From: Phallusia fumigata
Lineage: Eukaryota > Chordata > Ascidiacea > Phlebobranchia > Ascidiidae
DNA: 50,052 bases
Direction of reading: 5' to 3'
Assembly (NCBI GenBank): GCA_008931825.1
Contig: QXVZ01024191.1
Coordinates: 1-50,052, forward strand
Of the stretch, positions 33,701-45,410 are shown piece after piece (positions within the stretch are counted from its first letter, which is position 1; every line of letters starts with the position of its first letter). A program made the position numbers and the translations under genes. The notes beneath the pieces are model-generated. The model was not told the DNA's origin. It saw only the letters and a list, made by a program, of their open reading frames with translations, and made no database searches.

Positions 33701-36700
33701 TCCCGCCAGCCTCTCTCGTTTCTCTTTTTTCCTCCCCTTTCTCTCTATTTATTGCCTGTTTTCTTCCTGGGCTATTTTTGCGTCCGACGCTCTTCCGTGT
33801 GCCCCGGTCAGGCAAACAAATTCTTGTCTGCATGTGGTAAAATCTACTCTTAATTTTTCTCCTCTAATACGTTGTTTGACCCCCTTACGTAGAAACCCCA
33901 TTTTTTACCCCCCTTTAATACCCCATTTTGTCTCTATGGTGTTGTACATCGTTTAAAATTCTGCTGAATATACTGATAACATTTAAATTTCAGATAAAAT
34001 AATGGTAACTAGGCCCAAAACATGTTCAAAATTGTGATAAGCTTTGAGTGTGGTCCTAGTACAAGGGCCAAACATTACTTCATAGAGTGTGCTACATATA
34101 TTTTACACATGCATGTTGTATTTGCAGGGGGGATCGAGATCTCGCCAATACTGCCCCGGCGGGTAAGTCGCTTTACTTTGGTCACAGCAGAAATATGCAA
34201 GCCAGTTATTTTTTTTTGCTTCCGACAAACGCTGTTGTCACCATCAATGTTTAATAACGTGTATTGTGTCTTTCTGTTGAGGCAATTTAAAACCATAAAA
34301 TGTGTTCGTAACTTCGGTCATAACATTTTCGCGTAACAAAGCAATCTTGTATTCGTTCAATGTTCTTCGCTGCTTTTTGAATAATACTAAATGAAAGGCA
34401 AACTAGAATTCATTCGTTACACCTCGAACTCTAGTCAAAAATAACAGCAACAACGTTTTGTCCCGTATAACTGATTGTCCAAATTGTTTTGCAATTCAGT
34501 TTCGCCAAGATGGCGTTAATCTACCCAAGTCTTATCCTATCGAATCCCTGGTACGGTTTCTTAAGCTTAGAACGTTTATTCTGGGAAATTGTTCAGAAGG
34601 ACGCAAAAAGTATTGGGAATAAACACTTTGCTGCAGTATAATATATAATTACCTACCTGCTACCCTTAGCATAACAACCTCGTGTGTTACTTGTTGCGTA
34701 AAAAGTGCAGAACAGCTGCTGTGAATTGATGGCTGTAGTGCAAGAGTCGCCCATGTCTCCAAATTTGGCCGGAAAGTCACTTCGCTCACAAGGTCTTTCC
34801 GCTTATGAAAGAAAGCAAATAAACAAAAGACGGAAAGTGATAATCGATTTTTGTGGCTCGATTTCGAAAAATCGGCACAGATAGACTTAAGTCTATTTAG
34901 GCTCGTAGAAAAAAATTCCAACGTTGCGTATGAGAGGATGCGTATTACATCATCATTGGCCATCTGCAACGTCATAAAGGTTAAAGATAGCGTCACCAAG
35001 GCCAATTTGCTGAAATCGAGACACAGACTGCAAAGTGATCTTCATTGGGAACATACACTGATGATTACAACAGCGATTGTTGATATGTTTGCATTACAAT
35101 GTATTCACAATATGCAAGCTCTATGGTAGTTACATTTTCATCCACGCCAAATTTATTACTGAAACCTTTGGAGTATTTTCCTTACAGGGTTTTCTTCCCA
35201 TAATAATCTATTTTGAACTGTTGTTAAGGTTTTACTACGTGGAAACCACTATGGAGTGTTGTCCATGTTCTCCATGTCCAAGGTCGTCCAGTGATTGGGT
35301 CGTCAACCAATGCTTGGACCAATACAAGCAAGGAATTATCAGCGACGTGAACATATTATGCGAGTCCTTTGCACCGTAAGTAGACGCTTACATACACCGG
35401 TGGCGTATACAATAATGTATTTTAAACAGCTGTGAGCAAGCATTCCAACCTCGCGCCGTTCAGTCATAACGCTACAAAAATAACTAGTTAAATTCAATTG
35501 GTTGTATTTTTCTAAAGTTGAATCTTTATGGGTTTTCGGTTGTTTTCANGAGCAAGCATTCCAACCTCGCGCCGTTCAGCCATAACGCTACAAAAATAAC
35601 TAGTAAAATTCAATTGGTTGTATTTTTCTAAACTTGAACCTTTATGGGTTTTCCGTTGTTTTCAAGTCGCAGGGTTGGTTGTTTAAGTCCATTAAAGCAA
35701 AGGCCTCGTTTTAAATCAAACGCTTTTACTGTAGACCGTTTCAAACAATGTAGGAAACAAACTGTGAAGCCTATTGTCAGAAATCAAGGAGAGATTGATT
35801 GAACAACAAAGTACGTTTTACACAAACTTATTAAAATAACAAATGTCAGCAAGTTTTATAGAGCGATGTAAAGACATTATTCTTGACTTAGAACACAATG
35901 TGCGGTAGCAGGTCGAAACTTTGTTCAGCCTCATCCCTAATGAGAAATGATTTCGCCGTGAATGGCTCGAATAAAGTTTATTTAAGCCGACCTCAAGCGG
36001 GCATGAGCTTTGTGCTCATAATTAGGCTTATTTGAACATTTCAATTGGCCCCAATTGCACCAGAGGAAACTATTAATTATTAGGAACCAACACGGAAGGT
36101 TCCTATTTAAAGTCGTTGTGTGACCAACTATTTGGCGGGTAGTTAACCGTTTTCCTTCCGGTATTTGTTTTGCCCTTTTGTCTCAGGACCCTCACACAGC
36201 AGGGTGATAACCACCCACAGGGACTGAAAATATTGTACAATTTGCCAGAAATGTTATACAACAAAAATTTGCGCTTTGTTTAGCCCAGTGTTTTTCAACC
36301 AATGAGCCATAGAGTAGTTAAAATGGGCCATGGATCTATGTAAAAATGTTAGGATCACCAAAAATTAGGAAAATGATCGATTGTTTTCAATAGCACATTT
36401 CGCACTGAAGTGCACATTGAAAAATATCGCCATACTAGTTTAAAACAATGCGTGTTTGTGTCATGATAAGCTTAAAATGAGAAAAGCTCGCCATGTGGAT
36501 GAGCTTGTTGGCCACGAGATTTTTCTAAACTATAGTAAGTTGCGAAACACTGGTTTGGCCTTTGCCAAAAAATCGCCCTAAATCGGGTTTGTGAACAAGT
36601 TTTCATCCTTTTCACTTCAAGAACGTTGTGCTGCCATGCATGCAGTGGCTTACCGCTGTATCAAGCGTACAATCACGCCACCCTCAGGTTACACAGCGTA

Positions 36701-39700
36701 AAACCCCAGGTTCGACAATCGTACGGTAAAAACTCACCGGTCACGAAATGAGGTCATTTCTAATTTGTTGCAGCATGTAATGCAATGCCAGGTCGAGGGT
36801 TCGGATTTTCGGTCGTGTCGTTCAGTGGATTTTTATTAAAAGCACGTTTTATTTAAATGTACTCACGGTTTTGCTTTGCAAACCAAATGCTTTAGCGCAG
36901 TGGTTCTCAACCTTTTTCATGTCGATACACCTTTGAAATTACTAACCAGTTGTCGTACCCCCTTCTGTAATTTAAGGAAAAAATTTATTGTTCGCATGTT
37001 TAAATACCATACGGTTTCTGTTTGACTCTTATAGATGTAATGTAATATATTACAATTGACCCTATAGTGATTGAGTACCCACGTACCCCTTATGGGTAAC
37101 CCTGGTTAAGAACCCCTGCTTCAGTGGCCTCTACCTTTGGCATGAGTCTATAATTTTACACGGACAAGCAAAAGCATATTAGGAAATTTGACCTCTCTAA
37201 AAAATAATTTTTGCAGCTTGGTGATCATTTTTTGTTTTGTAACATATGAAGGAACGGTTGCTGGGACTTGGAATACGCCTACGACTACATGAAAAGGCAG
37301 GAAAACGCCTCGACCACAACAGCAAAGTCCACAACAACCAAATTGGCCACTACAACTACAACAAAAAAAGCAACGACTACAACTGTCAAAGTATCGACAA
37401 CACCAAAGCCCTTACCTGCTTTTGATCCAGACCAAGTGGTGGTTGTTAGTGACGAGGAAAAAATGACTAAAAATGTCACTATCCCGATAAACAATGAGCA
37501 AGAAAGTTGGATACAGTTTCTACTTGTTTCAGTCATCTCTATTATGTCGGCTGTGATTGTGTTAGCCTTGGTGATGCTGTGCTACATGAAATTCGAAGAA
37601 ATTCGCGAATTTTACCGAAAATGTCGCTGCCGTACCCCTGACCCCACATCCATTCCCGCAGTTCCCGCAATTCCAGTGATCGAAATGGCCATTCCGAAAC
37701 CTAACAACAGGCAAGACGACGTCGATAAACAGCCAACGGAAGAAGATGAGTTGATCCCTCCGTCAGTTCAAGAAACAACAGGTAAGAATTGGAGCTTATG
37801 CTTTATGGGTAAAAATAGGACCTTGGTTGCTGATAGAGGTGCCACGTTAGTCAGTCACAAAATTCCGCTCCAGCATGATGAACGTTAAAGGCCCAAGTTT
37901 TGGCGGTCTTTACCAGGCTGGCCCCAATTTGTATACTTGGCTACTCAGATATAGTGGCAATGTCGGATATTTAAATACATATGAAGGCTGTTGGTGCTGT
38001 TAACTTGGTGTAAATTATTTTAATGCGTTTTACAGAATATTGCCGATTTAGAAGGAATGCTAATTTGCCGTATTTTGTTTTGCAGACGACTTTCAAGGGG
38101 AATGTTCATACACTGACAGTAAGACAGCCCAAGCTATTTGTAACTATTTTAGCAAAACCACTAATTGCCGTATTAAGTCCTGCTTACTTAACAATGTAGC
38201 TGTGGTAACACCCGGTTTAAAGACCTTTACTAAAGCAATTCAAGGGTAAAGCTTATACACAGTTTGTTAATTTACGAAAATGCGAATTACCATTTTCTCG
38301 ATGAGAAACACAAGACAGGGACTAAAAAGTGATTAAGTTACTATCAGCTCTCTAGCTGTTACGTTTATAATTTGTTTTGAGGAGGTTGGTAAAAAGCAAA
38401 TGAAATTATAATTCTGAATTTCTATAATTCTGTTAATTCCAAATTCTGTTTAAAACACTTTAAACGTGCAATTGCAAAAAAGGGGATTTTCTCAATAAAA
38501 AAACACGTTCTAATTCCTACCTGCCCCAGCTTCGCAGCTAATGCTATAAGCAGCGAATCTAAAACCAGTTTCACCCGTTGTTTGTGGATAACGGTCTGAA
38601 ATTTCACGTGCCACGTACGCACTCAAGCGTGAAGTTCTTGCTCCCGCCTTAGTTTCGATTTCCGTTAAAAGAGAATTCGGGGCAAAAGAAAGAAAAGCGA
38701 GGTATTATACTTTCTTATCCCCACAAAATCTGCATCGCTTGCGCAACCACGCAACAACTCCTGCGGTTTTTGCCTTTAAAACGAAAAATGTCTGCTTTTC
38801 TACAATTATGGAACTAAATTCAGTATTGAATTAAAAGGCAGAAACATACAGCATGAGCAGAAACGATTTTAGGTCTGAGTTATGCAATCAATATACGTTT
38901 TATCATGAGTAAAATATAAACGCTTTTTTAGAACCTAAAATGGAATATCGATCATTGACAAACATCAGTGTGGCTGACGAAATGCATTCAGGTAATTTAC
39001 CAACTTTTTTTACCGCGGGGATCTTTCCTGGCGTTCCATACTGTAATTTCAGTTTTAAACGATATTTTTCCTCGTACAACAGAAAGTAAAAATCAGGTCT
39101 GATCCTCAAATGTTTATGTTGTTAAACTGTTTTGTCTTAAACCCAACTGGTACCTCTAATGGTCTCTTAAAGTCACAACCCACCGGTTATTTATTCCGTT
39201 TTTGTTTCAGAAAAACCTAATAAAGCGGAGCCGTTTAATGACTCTATACGAAGCCATCGACCGCAACGGCCAAACTCCCGCTCAGACGAGCAGTTAGCCC
39301 CAGTATGGGTCGAAAACAATAATGGGGGGAACATCTATGTGATCCAGGGCACCCATGGCAACGTTAATGTAACTTTTCCCCCTATGCCCCAGCCCCAACC
39401 TGAGCTATACAGACCCCCAAACCACCCTCCCCCTAACTACCAAGGCGAGCATCTTCCCTCTTACCGACCCCCTGCTGAGCATTTTCGCAGTACTGACTAC
39501 AACAGTGATTGCAGCAGCAGACCGGGTTTAAGCAACCAGACAACAAGCACTTGTCCCCATGCCCAAGGTAAACCAAATAGTGTTGTTTTTGATACAGTGA
39601 TACAATGATTAGAGTCGTTTGCTGGAGATTTCGCAAAAAAATCAATTAACCCAACTTCCTTAATGTAGATGAGGTCCGAACCTGCCAAACATTCCCAATG

Positions 39701-40060
39701 CGCAACGAAGATCTCAGCTGCCCACAACCGTACAGTCGTCTGGAAGACAGAACCAGTAACAATACCCAAAGGGTATACAGTCCCCCAGTACCAAGATACC
39801 CTCCTCGGCCATCTGAAACTTCGGCCAAGATCTCCAATTTTCACTCAGACGCGGCAGCGAGACATTATTCGCCTGGGAGAAACTTCTGTGACCCTCAAAT
39901 CTCAATGGAGGGAATGCCTGAAATGCTGCCCTCCTGTTCCGGCGGTGTTTCCACTCAGGTGTCAGTTGAGTCCGAAGTTGATGAGGACATTTACTCCAGC
40001 AGTGAGAACACAACATCCATTAAACATCCACCTGACGACTCACATCGACCCGAACAGTAA
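30758..40060 (+). CDS. TNF-receptor-like single-pass membrane protein, eight exons, 540 aa
   Basis: Exons: 30758-30826, 34128-34162, 35229-35375, 37252-37781, 38086-38118, 38932-38991, 39211-39567 and 39669-40060, all GT-AG with matching phases (1623 nt). Residues 1-22 form a signal peptide. Residues 32-87 hold eight cysteines in a TNFR-like pattern (YCPGGFYY...ECCPCSPCP...C). A Thr/Lys-rich, probably O-glycosylated stalk follows (about 102-136), with N-glycosylation sites at N102 and N158. The membrane segment is about 171-196, followed by a CRCR juxtamembrane patch and a long Pro-rich, disordered tail. The tail has a TRAF6-like PTEEDE (245-250) and a TRAF2-like SVQE (255-258). No death domain is seen. 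TNFR membership is inferred from the cysteine pattern and TRAF motifs. It is probably a cell-surface receptor signalling through TRAFs; the ligand is unknown. Confidence 0.72.
30827..34127. other. intron 1 of the TNFR-like gene (3.3 kb)
   Basis: Contains a CRE consensus-free AT-rich stretch, the small unmerged overlap 31667-31869 and a B-box-like GGTTCGACTC on the minus strand near 31378-31388, possibly a SINE remnant. Around 33690-33790 there is a CT-rich tract. No supported exon. Confidence 0.4.
31667..31869. repeat. unmerged haplotype overlap of about 100 bp
   Basis: 31667-31775 matches 31777-31869 across one n at 31776. The copies differ by a deletion of about 19 bp (TCAAGCAACTTTGTCACC-like stretch present only on the left) and several SNPs, so they are different alleles and not a copying error. 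Confidence 0.8.
35434..35664. repeat. unmerged haplotype overlap of 115 bp
   Basis: 35434-35548 is repeated at 35550-35664 across one n at 35549, with about six SNPs. It lies in intron 3 of the TNFR-like gene, so the gene model is unaffected. Confidence 0.85.
36286..36552. mobile_element. hAT MITE with 7/8 target duplication, intron 3 of the TNFR-like gene
   Basis: The left end CAGTGTTTTTCAACC is mirrored by the right end, which reads CAGTGTTTCGCAAC on the other strand. The flanks GTTTAGCC (36278-36285) and GTTTGGCC (36553-36560) match at 7 of 8 bases. 267 bp, non-coding. Confidence 0.75.
36898..37118. mobile_element. hAT MITE with 6/8 target duplication, intron 3 of the TNFR-like gene
   Basis: The left end CAGTGGTTCTCAACC is mirrored by the right end, which reads CAGGGGTTCTTAACC on the other strand. 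The flanks CTTTAGCG (36890-36897) and CTTCAGTG (37119-37126) match at 6 of 8. 221 bp, non-coding. It ends only about 130 bp before exon 4, close to the acceptor. Confidence 0.75.
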
Positions 40061-42486
40061 CCTAAAACTATGCTAAAGGGTTATAAAGATGTTCTGCTCC
40101 AAGAGCCATCAGGATAGCGAAAAGTGCCATGCTACAGGGTTCGAAATTATCATCTTCTAAGTCCAAACTTATGACTATTGTTGCGCCCAGCTACAAGAGT
40201 GGATATTTAATGACGCGAGGGTGTAAATCAAGCAAACTAATTTTTACCATGTGGCTTTAAATTTTACACAAGATTCTTAAAGTTACCATGTTTAAAGATT
40301 AAAAAGAGCATTAGGACACATCACAAAAAATTAAAGTCACAAACTTAATGCGCAATGTTTAATGACAGCATAAAAAATATTTGCCAAGAACAACGTTGCT
40401 GTTAAAGTTGATACATTCACGCATTAAAACCTTAAGACGTACACTATCTTCTTTTCTTAAACATCGCACCCTTTTTTCTTGCATTCTGGGTGATTTTTTA
40501 GTCACAAGACCGCTACGTCACCAAGTCAAGGTCACCCAGCCGCAACGGACTATGCGCGAAACCTTTAAACATGACTTTCGCGTGCGCTGTTGGCTTGACT
40601 GCATTGACGTAAGAAGGTACGTATTGCTATAGAATTCGGAACTGTAATTTAATGGGCCACAATAGTCTAAATTTGGAACAATTGTAAACAGTTGTTAAAC
40701 TAGCAAACTGTACAAGACGGTTGAGGGACGCACAGAAAAGTAAAGTTTGTTTTACGGCCGGTGGTTTATGTTTGGCTTTTTAAAGCTCCCTTTCAAATGC
40801 GAACGCCCATAATTAATTTGATAGCCATGGACTTAAGGACGTTTGCTATTTAAAATCAACACCATACTTGTTGGGAGTAAATACAGGCCAGAGAAAACTT
40901 GGGGCTACAAAACGTTAGGAAAAATTAATAATGTTAGACAAAAAATATATTGCTGTTAAAAGCATATCACTACGTGCTAGAGTTAACAAAAGGCCAAAGA
41001 TGTTTTGTGGGCAATTCCATCGACTTTTAATTCATGGTTATACGCTTACAACGCACACACCGTACAGCAAACTGTCCACACAATTGCAAAGACATGGCTT
41101 TGTCGTCTGTTGCGAATGGTGACATAATCACGCTAGCTTGACAAATGCCCCGATATTCCAAAATCCTGTGGAACTGAATTCAAGAGCACTTAGCTGCGAC
41201 AGAAGAGCTCAAACAAAATCAAACACCGTGACCGACTTGTTTGTGCGCGGAAAAATCGCTCGAGCGTAACGTAAGGCTAAAACGCGTGGGCGTGAATACT
41301 GGAACAGCATCGATGTGGCTTGCTATGTATTAAACAGGACCCATGCTCAACCAATAGTATTGTTTGAAGAGCAAATCGATTTGCCTGTCCTGGCGTCGGT
41401 TGCGCACATAAAGATGGAATTGAGGTCCAACTGCGCTTGGCAAACAAGTTTCACGTTGTCAGTTTTTTGTTCGCCCAGACAAGCCTAAAACAAAAACTAA
41501 ATTTCGTGTCCTAAAGTTTTTGTCGTTTGATAACAAAGCAGACTTGTACAGTTTCTAAAAAATGGTCCAAATTTAGCTTTTATAGGCCTTATTGTGTGCA
41601 ACATTTGCTTTCAAAAAGTTACAAAATCCAGAATGAATATCTTAAATTTGAACAGCCACTATGCTTGACGGTTTTCGAAACTGGCATTAAATGGTCTGAC
41701 ATAACAACAGTATTATTGTGACGACCAACATAGCATTGTGCGATGTGAATTGAATTGAGGCAACTTTTGAAACTTGTGTTTTGTGCCACAAAAGAATCAA
41801 TCCGTTGGCAGATCCTATTTCATTTTCCCAGACCCGAAATGTGCCTTTACAGCGCTGTATGTATGTAAATGACTGCCAAAGGAACGCTATAAGCTTAGAC
41901 TCATACTGAATTGTTATTTTGGACCAGATATGGAGAAACCACAGTATTTTAAACTTTATAATCAAGGTCGACAGATCTTCGTTTAACATGGTATGCAGAT
42001 CCAATTTCCTTTGCCTCCCAAATCTGTTTTTTTTCAGTTGAGGTGGTAGTTTTTGCATGTAACTTATTGGCTGATGTGAACACTGAACACCCTTTATTCG
42101 ATTTACACCAGCATGATCCACCTGTAAAATTTTACCATTTCGCCACCCGACCAAAAAACTTGCACACCCCTACTTCCTTGGACACTGAACTAAGCGATCA
42201 TGCCAAATAATTTAATTGTAATAAAAGTTGTTTGACTTTATTATGTGCTGATGCAAGTTCTGTTTTAAATTGTCTTTGTGCCCATGCAAATGCTTTTGTA
42301 ACATTTTGGAAAGGGATAAAAAAATTCTATATGACGGGGGTATATTACAAGCATAAAGTACACACGGTCAAACATTGGCTAAAACAAGTGGATTTTGTAA
42401 TCACCTCTATGTCTAAAAATATGTAGTTAAATATTGATGGTAATCCTTCCAGTCTTTGGTAAAAGCAACTTGGAAGTGTGTTTTTG
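40061..42486. other. 3' flank of the TNFR-like gene and intergenic DNA
   Basis: Begins with the 3' UTR of the TNFR-like gene; ATTAAA variants near 40298 and 40330 are weak poly(A) candidates. A 155-codon minus-strand frame (42154-41687) is open, but is rich in Lys/Ile/Leu and unlike any protein I know. Otherwise I see nothing. Confidence 0.4.
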
Positions 42487-45410
42487 GTGTGTACCTTGGC
42501 AATCATTAACCTCATTTGCTTTACTCAGCACACAGCAAGTGGCAACTGATAATTCAACCAAAGTGACGCACGTACGGATTTTATTAGGCTTTTTACGGCA
42601 ATGGAAGTTTCCAAAGCACTAAGCGCATGTCCTTTGTCAAACTTAACCTGTTCGCACGCCACAAAAAAGTTCTTTGAAACTTTTCACTTTGCAAGGTCAC
42701 ATACTAATGAAATCAAGTTCAAATTTGGTGATTATTTCTTCTTCAAGATATGACTGTCTTCACAGTGCTTAGTTGGAAACTCCCATTTGCCCGTGCAATA
42801 AAGCAGACCTCCTGTCTTTGCAAGTTGTGAAGCTTTAACAGCGCGTTCATGGTGTATGTCAAGTTTTGAAGTGTGTTGTTGTCGCGTCTGTTGCAATGCC
42901 TCTGGTCTTATCGCTTCCAATTTGAATATTGGCGCCTTTGTGAGTCCTTACAATTTCTTCCTTGTATATAGTATTATATGAGTGCGCACTTTTTCTTGTT
43001 TTTCATCACAACAAGATCAGTTGATCTACTCAAGGTCTATTAAACTATTTAGTATCTGTACTGAAGCCAGTAGTTGAAGTTATATGAAACTAAAATCGCC
43101 TAATTTATGATCGTTTAACCTTGGTGCAGCGATCTGCACTAAACACTATATTTTCATAACTATACTGCCGTGTAGGAATGGTTAGGTAACGTCACAGGAA
43201 TCTGACCGAAGGTAAAATGTAAACACGTTCATTTTGGCCCAGGCGTAGGGTTCCGATTCTGACACCTACTTCACGGGAAAGGAATTCTGCCGAAGCGTGG
43301 GTTTTGATAACAAGTCTAAACGGTTTCGCGCCTCTTGCACTGGAAAGCGGACTTTGATATTGTCTTGTCAATGTTGGGGGTTGGTTGCCCATGAGATGGT
43401 TTCACAAGTAGTTGAGTTACAATATCTGCAACTTAACAAAGTGGTAAAGATACAGCTCACCATACGAGCTTGAGTGTTCGATTGGAGTATGTATTTTACC
43501 ACAGTAATTGTGATTTTTAAACACTTCGGAAAAATTTGTGACTATGTATGCTAATTCCCAAATGCTGTCGCCTACAAATATGACTTTAATAAAAAGAGGT
43601 TATTGGCTGGAAGCATTAAGTAATTCTACGCCTCAGCGGTGCGCTGATTTCCGTTTCCAAAGGGGTAAATGACCATTAAGTTCCTTTATTGCTGAATTGG
43701 CAGTTTGTCGACGTCGAACATAACTCACTAATTCCACGTGCAAAACGGTGCGAAAAACGCTTAAGGCTGTTCCTTTTCGCGTGCGTTTTGAGGTTAACTA
43801 GACGTCACAGTAACGTGCAAGTTTCNGTGTGTACCTTGGCAATCATTAACCTCATTTGCTTTACTCAGCACACAGCAAGTCGCAACTGATAATTCAACCA
43901 AAGTGACGCACGTACGGATTTTATTAGGCTTTTTACGGCAATGGAAGTTTCCAAAGCACTAAGCGCATGTCCTTTGTCAAACTTAACCTGTTCGCACGCC
44001 ACAAAAAAGTTCTTTGAAACTTTTCACTTTGCAAGGTCACATACTAATGAAATCAAGTTCAAATTTGGTGATTATTTCTTCTTCAAGATATGACTGTCTT
44101 CACAGTGCTTAGTTGGAAACTCCCATTTGCCCGTGCAATAAAGCAGACCTCCTGTCTTTGCAAGTTGTGAAGCTTTAACAGCGCGTTCATGGTGTATGTC
44201 AAGTTTTGAAGTGTGTTGTTGTCGCGTCTGTTGCAATGCCTCTGGTCTTATCGCTTCCAATTTGAATATTGGCGCCTTTGTGAGTCCTTACAATTTCTTC
44301 CTTGTATATAGTATTATATGAGTGCGCACGTTTTCTTGTTTTTCATCACAACAAGATCAGTTGATCTACTCAAGGTCTATTAAACTATTTAGTATCTGTA
44401 CTGAAGCCAGTAGTTGAAGTTATATGAAACTAAAATCGCCTAATTTATGATCGTTTAACCTTGGTGCAGCGATCTGCACTAAACACTATATTTTCATAAC
44501 TATACTGCCGTGTAGGAATGGTTAGGTANTATGAAACTAAAATCGCCTAATTTATGATCATTTAACCTTGGTTCAACGATCTGCACTAAACACTATATTT
44601 TCATAAATATGAACAGTTTTGCTTGTTTAGTCGTTGCAAGAAATAATTTTACAGTTGAGTGCACGAAGCTAGCTACGAACCGATTTAAAATGGCTTCAGT
44701 AAAAAGTTTGTCTTGGCTAACAACTAACAAATTTCATCCCACCTGACTGCCGTGTAGGAATGGTTAGGTAACGTCACAGGAATCTGACCGAAGGTAAAAT
44801 GTAAACACTTTCATTTTGGCCCAGTCGTAGGGTTCCGATTCTGACACGTACTTCACGGGAAAGGAATTCTGCCGAAGCGTAATTGGTTTTGATAACAAGT
44901 CTAAACGGTTTCGCGCCTCTTGCACTGGCAAGCGGACTTTGACATTGTCTTGTCAATGTTGGGGGTTGGTTGTCCATAAGATGGTTTCACAAGTAGTTGA
45001 GTTACAATATCTGCAACTTAACAAAATGGTAAAGATACAGCTCACCATACGAGCTTGAGTGTTCGATTGGAGTATGTATTTTACCACAGTAATTGTGATT
45101 TTAAAACACTTTGTAAAAATTTGTGATTACATATGCTAATTTCCGAAAACTGTCGACTGCAAATACGACTTTAATAAAAAAAGGTTATTGACTGGGGGCA
45201 TTAAGTAATTCTGCGCCTCAGCTGTACGCTGATTTCCGTTTCCAAAGGGGTAAATGACTATTAAGTTCCTTTATTGTTGAATTGGCAGTTCATTGATGTC
45301 GAACACAGCTCACTAATTCCACGTGCTAAACGGTGCGAAAAACGCTTAAGGCTGTTCCTTTTCGCTTGCGTTTTGAGGTTAACTAGACGTCACAGTAACG
45401 TGCAAGTTTC
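42487..45410. repeat. three-contig haplotype overlap block
   Basis: Three pieces overlap here, joined by n at 43826 and 44529. 42487-43188 is repeated at 43827-44528 (offset 1340, few SNPs). 43083-43825 is repeated, more diverged, at 44530-45410. The third piece carries about 140 bp (roughly 44609-44745) absent from the first. Two alleles plus a short contig nested in one of them explain it. No gene model depends on it. Confidence 0.85.

Noticed and set aside
41687-42154. 155-codon minus-strand frame
   Set aside because: Low-complexity composition, no domain, no splice signals that I could link; chance in AT-rich DNA is likely.
42732-42920. 62-codon minus-strand frame present in two contigs
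   Set aside because: Repeated only because the contigs overlap; two frames are open over the same stretch and neither has splice or homology support.
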